A stretch of DNA of 60,511 nucleotides from the NCBI GenBank assembly GCA_903863905.1, contig CAIPDT010000138.1:1-60511 (forward strand), given 5' to 3'. Under the pieces are notes generated by a model, which was not told the DNA's origin, ran no database searches, and worked only from the letters and a program-made list of their open reading frames with translations. Of the stretch, positions 9,160 to 18,130 are shown in pieces (the stretch's first letter is position 1; the number at the start of each line of letters is the position of its first letter). This stretch comes from an uncultured Methylococcaceae bacterium (lineage in GTDB: Bacteria > Pseudomonadota > Gammaproteobacteria > Methylococcales > Methylomonadaceae). The translations under genes and the position numbers were made by a program.

Positions 9160-9210
9160 AGTAAAATCAATGATGGTAGCGCAGATAAAACGACAAGCAT
9201 TGATTTTACT
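9160..9210. repeat. Perfect 13-nt inverted repeat with 25-nt loop between convergent genes
   Basis: The arms at 9160-9172 and 9198-9210 are exact reverse complements (AGTAAAATCAATG on the left). They sit in the 208-nt gap between the methyltransferase gene and ansA, which converge. No T-tract follows either arm. It may form an mRNA-end hairpin for one or both transcripts. The rest of this gap shows no open frame or recognisable site. Confidence 0.5.
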
Positions 9211-9248
9211 AAGCCCCTTTGCAACACGCCCTATTTCATGAAAAGGTC

Positions 9249-10271
9249 TTAAAGCATTTCACCGGCAATATCCGCCTCTAAAAACGCTTGGATCTGCGAT
9301 AACTCTGTCCAATTACCATAAGCGAGCATTAACTTGACGTAAGCCGCTTCAATAGACATATTCCATAACATGATTGCACCCTTTTCTAATAAAACCCGTG
9401 TGCTTTCATAGGCATCTACTGATTTAATCGCAGGCGCTAAATAGACCTTAATACCTTGCTGAGCACACCGCTCAAGCAAAGATAATAACGAATGCTCTTC
9501 CCCCCATTGAGTAGACGCACACGCCGTGCCGGAATGATATAAATCATGTAAAACCGCTTTAACACCCTCCAGATTAAGGTGATCATAATTTAAACCCGGA
9601 TACGGTTTAATCATTAACACCTGCGCAGAGAATTGCGCCTGTAACTCTCCATCCCATTTCGACTTAATTCGGGTCACTTGCTTGGAGTCTAATAAAGTGA
9701 AAGTCTGCTTCTCATAACGCATTGCACTTTTATGTTGCACGCTGTAAAAATCCCCCCCTAACTGCAACGAACACGTTAAGCGCGTACCTTGATGCACTTG
9801 CATGATTTGCTGTTGATTGCGATAAGGCACAAATACACCGGTTGCTTGACCTTGACGAATAAAATCAACTGCACAACTAAAGTTCTCTAAGCCATTCGCC
9901 CTAGGATCGTCTAAAGGATAATCACTTGACACGACTAACAGTGGTATTGGCAGCAGATGAAAATAAAAACTTAACGCGTTAGCCGTATAGGCTAAGGTAT
10001 CCGTGCCATGCGTCACAATAATACCGTCATACTGTGCCGGTGACTCGGCCTCAATAGCCTTAATCAAACACGGCCAAACCGGTGGTGCTAAATTCTCACT
10101 GAGGATTTGCAACGCGGATACAGATTTAAACTGAATAGCCTCGCCGCCTTTATCGTGTTGTTCAAACAACTGCAACAATTTAAAAGCCGTTGTACTCAGC
10201 GTATTAATGGTTCCTGCCGTCACTGTTGAACCAATAGTTCCACCTGTGAATACAACTAAAATATTTTTCAT
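9249..10271 (-). CDS. ansA: L-asparaginase type I (cytoplasmic)
   Basis: AnsA hydrolyses asparagine to aspartate and ammonia. The 340-residue protein has the two catalytic signatures of the family: VFTGGTIGST at residues 8-17 with the nucleophilic Thr12, and THGTDTLAYTA near residues 86-96 with the second Thr-Asp pair. The conserved PLDDPRANGLENF segment follows. There is no signal peptide, which points to the cytoplasmic type I enzyme and not the periplasmic type II enzyme. The gene is divergent from folA with a 58-nt gap, so the two promoters must overlap or be very close. Confidence 0.93.
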   Translation of the reverse strand: MKNILVVFTGGTIGSTVTAGTINTLSTTAFKLLQLFEQHDKGGEAIQFKSVSALQILSENLAPPVWPCLIKAIEAESPAQYDGIIVTHGTDTLAYTANALSFYFHLLPIPLLVVSSDYPLDDPRANGLENFSCAVDFIRQGQATGVFVPYRNQQQIMQVHQGTRLTCSLQLGGDFYSVQHKSAMRYEKQTFTLLDSKQVTRIKSKWDGELQAQFSAQVLMIKPYPGLNYDHLNLEGVKAVLHDLYHSGTACASTQWGEEHSLLSLLERCAQQGIKVYLAPAIKSVDAYESTRVLLEKGAIMLWNMSIEAAYVKLMLAYGNWTELSQIQAFLEADIAGEML

Positions 10272-10329
10272 AGTATGATAATCAAATTAATTAATCGCCA
10301 ACGCCTATTAAAACACCCTGTTCAAGAAA

Positions 10330-10821
10330 ATGAAAATATCACTTATCGTCGCGATGGCGAATAATCAAGTTATCGGTTTAAATAATACGATGCCTTGGCA
10401 CTTATCCGCTGATCTTAAAAAGTTTAAAGCCATTACGATGGGCGCCCCCATTATTATGGGTAGAAAAACTTACCAATCTATCGGCAGACCGTTACCCGGT
10501 CGAACTAATATTATCATCAGTCGAAATGTCGATTATCATCAAGAAGGTTGCCTAGTCTTTAACTCGCTTGAAACTGCCTTAAAAAAAGCCGCACAAATTA
10601 GTGACGAAGCCTTTATTATCGGCGGTTCTGAACTGTATAAATCGGCTTTACCCATGGCCACCACACTGTATCTGACTCAGATTCATCATACTTTTGAGGG
10701 AGATACCTTTTTTCCTGAACTTAACTGGCCCGAATGGCGCATAGACGCTCAAGAGGATATCGAAACTGATGCTCAGGTTGACTTCAACTACAGTTTTTTA
10801 ACCCTTGAACGCATAATCTAA
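10330..10821 (+). CDS. folA: Dihydrofolate reductase
   Basis: FolA reduces dihydrofolate to tetrahydrofolate with NADPH. The 163-residue length is typical of chromosomal bacterial DHFR. The N-terminus carries the family pattern IVAMANNQVIGLNNTMPWHL, with catalytic Asp28 (equivalent to Asp27 in E. coli) in LSADLKKFK. The NADPH-binding segments IMGRKTYQSIGRPLPGR and IIGGSELY follow in order. The Shine-Dalgarno before 10330 is weak (AAGAAA). It is separated by 86 nt from aroG, so cotranscription with the downstream block is possible but not assured. Confidence 0.97.
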   Translation: MKISLIVAMANNQVIGLNNTMPWHLSADLKKFKAITMGAPIIMGRKTYQSIGRPLPGRTNIIISRNVDYHQEGCLVFNSLETALKKAAQISDEAFIIGGSELYKSALPMATTLYLTQIHHTFEGDTFFPELNWPEWRIDAQEDIETDAQVDFNYSFLTLERII

Positions 10822-10907
10822 GTGTTCGAAATGCAAAAACTCACAAGAAGCCCTTGAAAACAGTTAAAATACCTCTATTTTAACGATCATTTTGTAAAGG
10901 CAACAGC

Positions 10908-12011
10908 TTGGTAGCTCGCATGCAAACTAAATATAATACCGATGACTTAAGAATTTGTGGCATTAAAGAAGTCATTCCACCGGCTCAAGTCCACGATGAA
11001 ATGCCCCTTAGCGACATCGCGGCAGAAACTACGCTTTTAGCCAGAACAGAAGTTCATAACTTATTAGCCGGTCAAGATGATCGCTTACTGGTGGTCGTCG
11101 GTCCGTGTTCCATTCATGACACCACCGCCGCTCTTGAGTATGCCAACCATTTAAAAGCCCTTAAAGATGAATTAAAAGCTGATTTAATTATCATTATGCG
11201 GGTTTACTTTGAAAAACCCCGCACCACAGTGGGTTGGAAAGGTTTAATCAATGACCCGGATCTTGATTCTAGCTTTAATATCAACAAAGGTTTACGCATT
11301 GCAAGACAAGTCTTACTGGACATTAATACCTTAGGTGTACCTGCGGCGACTGAATACCTTGATCTGATTAGCCCGCAATATGTGTCTGACTTAATTGCTT
11401 GGGGCGCTATTGGCGCAAGAACCACCGAAAGCCAAGGCCATAGAGAACTGGCTTCAGGTGTGTCATGCCCCATTGGTTTTAAAAACTCAACCGATGGCAC
11501 CATCAAAATTGCTATTGATGCGATTAGAGCCGCAATGAGCCCGCATCACTTTTTATCGTTGACCAAAGCCGGACATTCGGCCATTTTCTCAACGACCGGC
11601 AATGAAGATGTGCATATCATTCTTAGAGGCGGTAATGGTCGTCCTAATTATGATGCAGTCAGTGTAGAACAAGTGGCTGAAGGCTTACTTAATGCCAACT
11701 TAAAGCCTAATATCATGATTGATTTTAGTCATGCAAACAGTTTAAAACAATGTCAACGCCAACTCATCGTCGGTCAAGACGTGTGCAATCAAATTGCAAA
11801 CGGCGATCCTAGAGTAATGGGCGTGATGATTGAAAGTCACTTAAAAGCGGGTAGTCAGGACGTGATTGAAGGCCAACCTTTAGTCTATGGCCAAAGTATT
11901 ACTGACGGTTGCTTATCATGGGATGATACAGCCCCCTTATTACGTCAACTGGCCTCTGCCGTTCAAAAACGTCGCGAAGTCTTAGTCTCTAAAGGTAACA
12001 TTCATTCATGA
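10908..12011 (+). CDS. aroG: 3-deoxy-7-phosphoheptulonate (DAHP) synthase, AroG type
   Basis: This class I-alpha DAHP synthase condenses phosphoenolpyruvate and erythrose 4-phosphate, the entry to the shikimate pathway. It aligns with E. coli AroG through [39 protein letters not shown], the GFKN(S/G)TDGTIK lysine loop and MIDFSHANS. Length is 367 residues. A TTG at 10908 is favoured as start because AAAGG sits 7 nt upstream; the ATG at 10920 has no suitably spaced Shine-Dalgarno, though the protein would be equally complete. Its TGA overlaps the ATG of the thiS-thiG gene as ATGA, so translation is coupled. Which aromatic amino acid inhibits it cannot be read safely. Confidence 0.95.
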   Translation: MVARMQTKYNTDDLRICGIKEVIPPAQVHDEMPLSDIAAETTLLARTEVHNLLAGQDDRLLVVVGPCSIHDTTAALEYANHLKALKDELKADLIIIMRVYFEKPRTTVGWKGLINDPDLDSSFNINKGLRIARQVLLDINTLGVPAATEYLDLISPQYVSDLIAWGAIGARTTESQGHRELASGVSCPIGFKNSTDGTIKIAIDAIRAAMSPHHFLSLTKAGHSAIFSTTGNEDVHIILRGGNGRPNYDAVSVEQVAEGLLNANLKPNIMIDFSHANSLKQCQRQLIVGQDVCNQIANGDPRVMGVMIESHLKAGSQDVIEGQPLVYGQSITDGCLSWDDTAPLLRQLASAVQKRREVLVSKGNIHS

Positions 12012-12991
12012 TTATCTACATTAATGGTGAAAACCATACTTACGAAGACAATATTACCGTTGCTAAAGTGATTGCTGATTTAGGCTTAACCGGTAAAAAG
12101 ATTGCTGTTGAACTTAACAAAGAAATATTGCCGTTTCAACAATACGAAAGCCAACACTTAAGTGATCAAGATTGCTTAGAAGTGGTTCATGCGATTGGTG
12201 GCGGTCAAGAACCAGTGGATTCTTTTGTGCTTGCAGGCGTCACCTATCATTCTAGATTATTAGTCGGCACCGGAAAATATAAAGACTTAGAAGAAACCCG
12301 TTTGGCTATTGAAGCCAGTGGTGCCCAAATTGTGACGGTGGCTATTCGCCGGACTAACATTGGTCAAAACCCAGGCGAACCTAATTTACTGGATGTTATC
12401 TCTCCTGATAAATATACCATTTTACCTAACACAGCCGGCTGCTACACCGCAGAAGACGCGGTAAGAACTTGCCGTTTAGGGCGAGAGTTATTAGGCGGTC
12501 ACAATCTAGTTAAACTGGAAGTGTTAGCCGATCAAAAGACCTTGTTCCCTGATGTTCATGAAACCTATGCCGCCGCAAAACTACTGGTTAAAGACGGTTT
12601 TGATGTGATGGTATATACCAATGATGATCCTATCGCAGCTAAAAGACTTGAAGATATTGGTTGTATTGCGGTCATGCCCTTAGCAGCACCTATTGGGTCT
12701 GGTTTAGGTATTCGTAACCCGTATAATATTTTAACGATCATTGAAAATGCCAATGTGCCGATCTTAGTGGATGCCGGTGTAGGTACCGCGTCTGATGCCG
12801 CTATTGCCATGGAACTCGGTTGTGCGGGCGTGTTAATGAATACCGCCATTGCCGAAGCTAAAAATCCAATCTTAATGGCGTCAGCCATGCGTAAAGGTAT
12901 TGAAGCCGGAAGAGAAGCTTACTTAGCGGGTAGAATGCCTAGAAAGCGTTTTGCATCTGCCTCTTCTCCTATCGATGGCCTGTTTTTTTAA
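12008..12991 (+). CDS. thiSG: Fused sulfur carrier ThiS / thiazole synthase ThiG
   Basis: The 327-residue product joins two thiamine-pathway proteins. Residues 1-66 are a ThiS ubiquitin-like fold ending in AIGGG; residues about 71-327 are ThiG, with [19 protein letters not shown], the Schiff-base lysine region LVKLEVLAD (Lys169), and the phosphate-binding [11 protein letters not shown]. ThiS normally needs a free Gly-Gly C-terminus for adenylation and thiocarboxylate formation, whereas here Gly66 is followed directly by GQEP-like linker residues, so either proteolysis frees the carrier or chemistry occurs differently. Bifunctional sulfur carrier/thiazole synthase proteins are annotated in other proteobacteria, so the fusion is real and not an assembly error. 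It overlaps aroG by 4 nt. Confidence 0.95.
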   Translation: MIIYINGENHTYEDNITVAKVIADLGLTGKKIAVELNKEILPFQQYESQHLSDQDCLEVVHAIGGGQEPVDSFVLAGVTYHSRLLVGTGKYKDLEETRLAIEASGAQIVTVAIRRTNIGQNPGEPNLLDVISPDKYTILPNTAGCYTAEDAVRTCRLGRELLGGHNLVKLEVLADQKTLFPDVHETYAAAKLLVKDGFDVMVYTNDDPIAAKRLEDIGCIAVMPLAAPIGSGLGIRNPYNILTIIENANVPILVDAGVGTASDAAIAMELGCAGVLMNTAIAEAKNPILMASAMRKGIEAGREAYLAGRMPRKRFASASSPIDGLFF

Positions 12992-12996
12992 GATCA

Positions 12997-13686
12997 ATGA
13001 CTGCACCTGAACCTACGTTACCCCAAAGAATACGCAGTTTTATTCGAAGACAAGGCCGGTTGACCCCCGGCCAGCAATTTGCTATTGATAATCACTGGGC
13101 GACTTATTGTCTTGATCCTAAAGTAGACTACAATTTTACGGAAGTCTTTGGTCGAGAAGCGCCCTTGTATCTTGAGATTGGCTTTGGCAATGGCGATAGC
13201 TTAGCCAAAATGGCGGCCGCGAATCCTGATAAAAATTATATTGGTATTGAAGTCCATACCCCCGGGGTAGGTCACTTACTGATGTTATTGCATGAACAAG
13301 GCATTAATAATGTCAGAATCTATTGTCATGATGCGATTGAAGTCTTAGAAAACAAATTACCTGACCAGAGTTTAACGGGTTTACATTTGTTTTTTCCTGA
13401 TCCTTGGCATAAAAAGAAACATCATAAAAGACGGATTGTTAGACCCAGCTTTGTTGAATTACTCAATAAAAAGTTAAAAGTCGGTGGCTATTTTCATGCG
13501 GCTACTGATTGGCAAAATTATGCAGAATGGATGCTGGATGTGTTAGGTGCGCAACAAGGCTTAAGCAATACCAGCCCCACACAGGACTATTGCCCCTGCC
13601 CTGATTATCGTCCCTTAACCAAATTTGAACAACGCGGCATTCGCTTAGGACATGGTGTTTGGGATATCGTGTTTAAAAAAGATTAA
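12997..13686 (+). CDS. trmB: tRNA (guanine-N7-)-methyltransferase
   Basis: TrmB makes 7-methylguanosine at position 46 of tRNA. The protein has 229 residues, with SAM motif I in YLEIGFGNGDSLAKMA, an acidic IGIEVHTPGVGHLL segment, and the family signature LFFPDPWHKKKHHKRRIV, whose Pro-Asp-Pro-Trp and basic tail bind tRNA. The C-terminal block TKFEQRG completes the usual pattern. It starts 5 nt after the thiSG stop, making a three-gene run aroG-thiSG-trmB that is probably one transcript. Confidence 0.97.
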   Translation: MTAPEPTLPQRIRSFIRRQGRLTPGQQFAIDNHWATYCLDPKVDYNFTEVFGREAPLYLEIGFGNGDSLAKMAAANPDKNYIGIEVHTPGVGHLLMLLHEQGINNVRIYCHDAIEVLENKLPDQSLTGLHLFFPDPWHKKKHHKRRIVRPSFVELLNKKLKVGGYFHAATDWQNYAEWMLDVLGAQQGLSNTSPTQDYCPCPDYRPLTKFEQRGIRLGHGVWDIVFKKD

Positions 13687-13833
13687 GCTATCCAATTTTT
13701 AGCGACAACACTTGGATAGGAACAATCAAGATCCGCAACGCATTGCTTTAGCTGATACCGTGGATAGTGAATCGCGTAATCAAAATGAGTCCCCATAAAA
13801 GATTCAAGCATTAACATAATGATAAACAACAGC

Positions 13834-13889
13834 ATTTCTTCTCGTTACGTGAGTGAGTAAATTTACTCAGTCACGTAACGAGAAGAAAT
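13834..13889. repeat. 56-nt near-perfect palindrome
   Basis: Positions 13834-13861 and 13862-13889 are reverse complements of each other with a single G:G mismatch (13853 against 13870), centred on AAATTT with essentially no loop. It sits in the 267-nt gap between the convergent trmB gene and the exported-protein gene at 13954. No T-tract follows on either side. It could form a very strong mRNA hairpin terminating or protecting both transcripts, or a DNA cruciform. The rest of the gap (13687-13833) has no convincing gene. Confidence 0.75.
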
Positions 13890-13953
13890 TATCAACGACC
13901 ACAAGAATGATAACTTATGTACACTGAAGCACTGACATCCCCACGCTGATGAA

Positions 13954-14991
13954 CTAACTTTTACTCTTCAGTTGGCTAAAATGGCCCTGCATATTCTTCA
14001 ATAACGTGGTGATTTGCTTTTGGGCTAAGTTATCACCAATGAAATGCTTTATAGCACTACCAAACCCACTGACTTGATCAGTGAAAGTATGATTGGTATA
14101 AAAAACCAAAGAACCGTTCTCATACGGTACGCATATAATAAACAACTGATTTGCATTAAAAGAATGGCCAGAATAAAACTGTCGAATCAGAATCACCTCG
14201 CCCTGCGCTTCACTGATCATCCATCGATGCGTCAAAATAGCAGTCGGTCGGTCCTGCACTAAACGGTTGCCCCAGTTATAATATTCTGCAACACCTTTAG
14301 GCAAAGCCATCTCTGGATAATGCAACCACGCAGTCCATAACTCCGGAAAATAAGCCGACAATACATCCTGCTCTGTGGCCGCGGCTTGAAGATCTAGCGC
14401 TGGATTAATAAAGGCATTATTACCTCTATCATACGGCGCAACTCCCTTCAAACCTTTTTGGCTATATGATAACCAACGTTTCCACAAAATTTGTTGATAC
14501 AGTGTTGAAGCCGTCTGCGCGGGATCAGAGGCGGCGGCATGGATTAAATCAAACTCGGCTGTCGATAGATTAAATTGCTTACCAGGTGTAGCCGCTAAAA
14601 AACCAGCCTCTTCCTCACTACCTGCTTTAAGAGTAAACTTTTTAAAAACCCATGGATTGGCTGGCAACGAGATGATGCCACCGGTGATTAACTGTGGATC
14701 TAAAGACGCTAAAGCATCTTTTTTAAATAGCGCACTCACTTGTACAGGCGGTGCGGGTAAATAAATAACAACACCTGCGGTCAATTCCATGTCACTAAGA
14801 CTATTGACGCTAAAGCTAACAATATCGCCTTGATGTAGGACTTCGATGTCGGCGGCTTTAAGCGCAAGTTTTTCAAATAATATCTGCGCTGACGGCATTT
14901 GTGCCAAGGCAACTGGGCAAAGTAAACTAATAGATAAGCTTACTAGTAGCTTATACCAAAACAGCAAAAAGATTCTATTGGGCTTGAGCAT
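13954..14991 (-). CDS. Exported protein of unknown function
   Basis: The 345-residue product begins with a basic N-terminus, a hydrophobic stretch (LFWYKLLVSLSISLLCPVALA) interrupted only by one Lys, and a probable signal peptidase site after Ala-Leu-Ala near residue 30. The mature part is rich in Leu, Ala and aromatic residues with no metal motif or catalytic signature I can name. It ends in a polar tail. It is divergent from the lipoprotein hydrolase gene at 15144, with about 150 nt between them. A periplasmic location is likely; the family is not recognised. Confidence 0.7.
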   Translation of the reverse strand: MLKPNRIFLLFWYKLLVSLSISLLCPVALAQMPSAQILFEKLALKAADIEVLHQGDIVSFSVNSLSDMELTAGVVIYLPAPPVQVSALFKKDALASLDPQLITGGIISLPANPWVFKKFTLKAGSEEEAGFLAATPGKQFNLSTAEFDLIHAAASDPAQTASTLYQQILWKRWLSYSQKGLKGVAPYDRGNNAFINPALDLQAAATEQDVLSAYFPELWTAWLHYPEMALPKGVAEYYNWGNRLVQDRPTAILTHRWMISEAQGEVILIRQFYSGHSFNANQLFIICVPYENGSLVFYTNHTFTDQVSGFGSAIKHFIGDNLAQKQITTLLKNMQGHFSQLKSKS

Positions 14992-15143
14992 AAAAGATTA
15001 ATCAATAAAGGGTTATATAAATGAACTTATTAAACGCATCAACGTCAAACAAGCATTATGAGCACGAGTTGTATTTTTCACTTTTTTACGGGCTAATAAA
15101 AAAATCATGACGCGCTCTAATCCTACCTTATTGGCTCTTATTA

Positions 15144-16058
15144 ATGTACTTTAAACTAATCTTTACTACTGTCGTGCTTACTTTAAGCCTAGGTTGCAGC
15201 ACAGTAGGTAGATTCAATCCTAGCGAAACGCTGGCTCATGATGCTATCAATATGAAAATAGACGATTTAGCGGGCCCCGGTTCACAGGCTATTATTTCCA
15301 CCCACATGGAAATTAACCATCAAAATAAAAGCTTGTCAGTCACCTTATATCAGCCTATAAAAACGGCATTCCCCACCCCGGCCATTGTATTTTTACCTGG
15401 CCGGATGGCAACAGTTGACCAATATGAGAGTTATGCACGCGCCTTAGCATCAAGAGGTTTTATCGTAGCCGTACATGGCTGGTATTCACTATTGACCACA
15501 GACATAGAATTAGCTCACCAAGCCCATCTCATCGCGGATTGGTTAGTCACTACCCAAGGCGTTGATGCTAAAAAAATAGGTGTTGCTGGTCACTCTATGG
15601 GCGCTAAAGATGCCGTCTTGGCGGCCAGCAAATACCAAGAGTTTAATAGCGTAGTCGCCATTGACCCCGATGATAATGGCAACGTCTCCGTGGTACGAGG
15701 TTACGTAGCCTCACTGCGGGTGCCTTTACTATTAATCGGCGCCGAAGTAGCTTGGCAAGCGGCTAATATTTGCGCCCCTAAAAAAAATAATTACCAGCGC
15801 TTTTTTGAGCAAGCACCGGCTGGCACGATCGAACTGACCTTACGTGATGCAGATCATGTACAGATGCTAGACGATCCTGAGCGATTTGGTTATGGAATCT
15901 GTCGTTCAGGTACCGCTGATACACAACAAGTGCGTATTACAACCCGACGAGCAACCGTCGGTTTTTTTATACAGCATCTAATGAATGGCCCTCCATTAGC
16001 AACACCTGAACCCAGTAATGCGGTCCTTCGCATTGCGCGAGCCAACTCTATACCATAG
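15144..16058 (+). CDS. Alpha/beta hydrolase lipoprotein, dienelactone hydrolase-like
   Basis: The N-terminus MYFKLIFTTVVLTLSLGCSTV is written here only in part: LTLSLGCS is a lipobox with Cys18 as the lipidated residue. The body is an alpha/beta hydrolase: an oxyanion-type strand PAIVFLPGRMATVDQY, the nucleophile elbow VAGHSMGAKDAVLA, an acid in VAIDPDDNG or the following strand, and a catalytic His in DADHVQMLDDPE. The arrangement resembles polyester/lipase-type and dienelactone hydrolases of about 300 residues. It probably hydrolyses an ester at the periplasmic face of a membrane. A clear terminator follows 4 nt after the stop. Confidence 0.85.
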   Translation: MYFKLIFTTVVLTLSLGCSTVGRFNPSETLAHDAINMKIDDLAGPGSQAIISTHMEINHQNKSLSVTLYQPIKTAFPTPAIVFLPGRMATVDQYESYARALASRGFIVAVHGWYSLLTTDIELAHQAHLIADWLVTTQGVDAKKIGVAGHSMGAKDAVLAASKYQEFNSVVAIDPDDNGNVSVVRGYVASLRVPLLLIGAEVAWQAANICAPKKNNYQRFFEQAPAGTIELTLRDADHVQMLDDPERFGYGICRSGTADTQQVRITTRRATVGFFIQHLMNGPPLATPEPSNAVLRIARANSIP

Positions 16059-16061
16059 ATT

Positions 16062-16090
16062 AAAGGCTGGATTGCTCCAGCCTTTTTTAT
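16062..16090 (+). terminator. Rho-independent terminator after hydrolase gene
   Basis: A 10-bp stem (16062-16071 with 16076-16085, core AAAGGCTGGA) closes on a TTGC loop and runs into a T-rich tail ending TTTTTTAT. It begins 4 nt after the stop codon of the hydrolase gene on the plus strand. Confidence 0.85.
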
Positions 16091-16157
16091 TGGCTTAGCT
16101 TGACCGATTACTCTACACAAGAAAGCCTTATTAGCAACGGACACTGTGACGTTTCAT

Positions 16158-16196
16158 AAAATAAGCAATGACAAGGCTCTTGTCATTGCTTATTTT
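16158..16196. terminator. 18-bp hairpin, likely bidirectional terminator
   Basis: The arms at 16158-16175 and 16179-16196 pair perfectly around a GCT loop, with A-tracts on the left and T-tracts on the right side. This is symmetrical, so it can terminate the minus-strand DUF2156 gene ending at 16262 as well as readthrough from the hydrolase gene. Confidence 0.75.
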
Positions 16197-16261
16197 TGCG
16201 CTATATAGTGTCTGTAAAATAGGCTGTTTCAATCCTATCACCGGACTATTTAAGCGTTAGA

Positions 16262-17257
16262 TTAATCTGAGTTAAGCGTTTTAATAATCGCTTTAATACT
16301 CGAATACCTTAAGTTCTTTTGAGGAAAAACCAAATACGAGGATTGCTGGTTAGGTTGAAACTTCTCCCAGAATACTTCATGCCCCCCTAAATTATAAAAG
16401 TATTTTGAAGCCTTATAAATAACATGTGTGATCAACATAAAAAAACCATTAACACCTGTTATTTTACCGAGTTGTTTTTTAGGGACTGGCCCAATAGTAA
16501 CCGAGGTACAACCCTCGGTCTCTAAAGTTTGTAATGCTGAAACAACTAATAGCTCAGACAATCCATTAGGGCTGTTTTCATGAATCATGACATTATTTAA
16601 CAACCAACTCTGCTCTTGTTTCAGCTCATTCAGAATCAAGCTGCCCACTATTTTTCCCTCTTGCTCAGCATAAAACCAGCGTTTTCCCTCTCTATCCTTA
16701 AAAGGGGTTGGCTGACATAAATGAATTTGTGGACCCTTTCTGGCTTTTTGCCATGAAAACACAATATCTGAAATTGCATTTTCAATCGCATCATCGTCTC
16801 CAGCATACTCTTTGACAGTCACGCCCTTATGTTGACAATTATGAATCTTTTTACGCAAGGGTTTAAATTTAGCGCCCCCTTGATTAATAGGGTTTTCGCA
16901 GGGATTTAAATAATAGGTCGTGCCAAACTCGATTAATACCGAGGCTAAACTCTGCTGAGCCCATAAGGCAAATGCTTCAGAGGCTATAATATAAACAACC
17001 CCTCTATTTTGCTTAACACAAAATAAATGAAATGCCAGTGCTAACGCGGGCTTATGTTCGGGTGCACACACAGGATCACCTAACACAACGGCGTTATTTG
17101 CTTCTAAGCGATAACCAATAAGACCGATAATGTCTGGGTCGGTAAAAATATGACAGTTAGCATCTAAAATCCCTCCTGCACTCACGCCGCCCCATTGCCG
17201 GACTATATGAATTATATTTTGCTTATCAAACAAGGGAATCTGATTATTTAATATCAT
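16262..17257 (-). CDS. DUF2156 / lysylphosphatidylglycerol synthetase C-terminal-like protein
   Basis: The 331-residue protein matches the soluble acyltransferase-like domain of MprF/LPG synthases (two tandem GNAT folds): GYRLEANNAVVLGDPVCAP near the N-terminus, an IIASEAF strand, KFKPLRKKIHNCQ in the middle, and a second fold with EGKIVGSLILNEL and SELLVVSALQTLETEG. No membrane flippase domain is attached. Stand-alone DUF2156 proteins are thought to transfer amino acids or acyl groups to lipids, but the substrate is not known. The start codon at 17257 has GGAG about 8 nt upstream. Confidence 0.8.
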   Translation of the reverse strand: MILNNQIPLFDKQNIIHIVRQWGGVSAGGILDANCHIFTDPDIIGLIGYRLEANNAVVLGDPVCAPEHKPALALAFHLFCVKQNRGVVYIIASEAFALWAQQSLASVLIEFGTTYYLNPCENPINQGGAKFKPLRKKIHNCQHKGVTVKEYAGDDDAIENAISDIVFSWQKARKGPQIHLCQPTPFKDREGKRWFYAEQEGKIVGSLILNELKQEQSWLLNNVMIHENSPNGLSELLVVSALQTLETEGCTSVTIGPVPKKQLGKITGVNGFFMLITHVIYKASKYFYNLGGHEVFWEKFQPNQQSSYLVFPQKNLRYSSIKAIIKTLNSD

Positions 17258-17497
17258 GGTTGATACTCCAAACTAAATGACTACGTTGTTTTGGTAAAAT
17301 GAAACATTGCGATATATTAGAAAGCAAGACCCTAAGAAGCAAGTATAGAATAATGCCCACTCATTCCATTTTATCCGCATACCGATTAAAAGCCTTTAAT
17401 GCTATAGTATTCATTGCTAGATAAATCCGCTTAAAGCCGACTGACTCCCACTTTAAGCACGTGTTCTTTTTTGAAAATCACCTAAATAGATATTCTT

Positions 17498-18118
17498 ATG
17501 GCATCAATAACCACTATTTTATCGACTGTATTTCTGTCCGTCTTTAGCGTTGTCGGCATTAGAACTGCTGACGAACCTAATTATCAAGTCCTTAATGACT
17601 ACGATAACATTCAAATTAGGCAATACCCGCCCTTACTGGTCGCACAAACTCAAGTCACGGGGGATTATAAAACCAGCGGCAATCAAGGCTTTAAGCGGTT
17701 AGCCGGTTATATCTTTGGGGATAATCAAGCGCAACAAACCATAGAAATGACTACGCCGGTCATGCAAGAACAAAAAGAGTCTGAGTTCATCGAAATGACC
17801 ACACCCGTGCTACAACAACACGTAGGCGATGTTTGGACGATGGCGTTTATGATACCCAGTTCTTATACACTGGCAACCGTGCCTAAGCCTCTTGATCCAG
17901 AGGTTAAATTAACGGAACTTCCCAGTAAAAAAGTAGCGGTACTGAGTTATACTGGGCGTTTAACAGAAGCCAATATTCAGGAAAAATCCACTGAATTACA
18001 AACATGGTTAAGCGAACATCATTACACCCCGCTGTCTCCTGCTCAATCTGCGGCTTATGATCCACCATGGACAGTACCCTTTTTACGCCGAAATGAAATT
18101 CATATTGAAATCAAATGA
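17498..18118 (+). CDS. SOUL family heme-binding protein
   Basis: The 206-residue product has a hydrophobic N-terminal segment (about residues 4-21), then the SOUL/HBP pattern: PNYQVLNDYDNIQIRQYPPL, GFKRLAGYIFGDNQ, two copies of an EMTTPV block (IEMTTPVMQ and IEMTTPVLQ), and the C-terminal YDPPWTVPFLRRNEIHIEI. This family binds heme or tetrapyrroles; bacterial members are often exported, and the N-terminal segment supports a periplasmic or membrane-anchored location. Physiological role in bacteria is unclear. It ends 12 nt from the stop of the convergent membrane-protein gene. Confidence 0.92.
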   Translation: MASITTILSTVFLSVFSVVGIRTADEPNYQVLNDYDNIQIRQYPPLLVAQTQVTGDYKTSGNQGFKRLAGYIFGDNQAQQTIEMTTPVMQEQKESEFIEMTTPVLQQHVGDVWTMAFMIPSSYTLATVPKPLDPEVKLTELPSKKVAVLSYTGRLTEANIQEKSTELQTWLSEHHYTPLSPAQSAAYDPPWTVPFLRRNEIHIEIK

Positions 18119-18130
18119 TTGAAGCGTGGC

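Noticed and set aside
10822-10907. TPP riboswitch before aroG-thiSG
   Set aside because: The 86-nt leader is too short and lacks the conserved CUGAGA-type blocks.
13687-13800. 29-codon open stretch after trmB
   Set aside because: No start codon with a ribosome site and no recognisable protein pattern.
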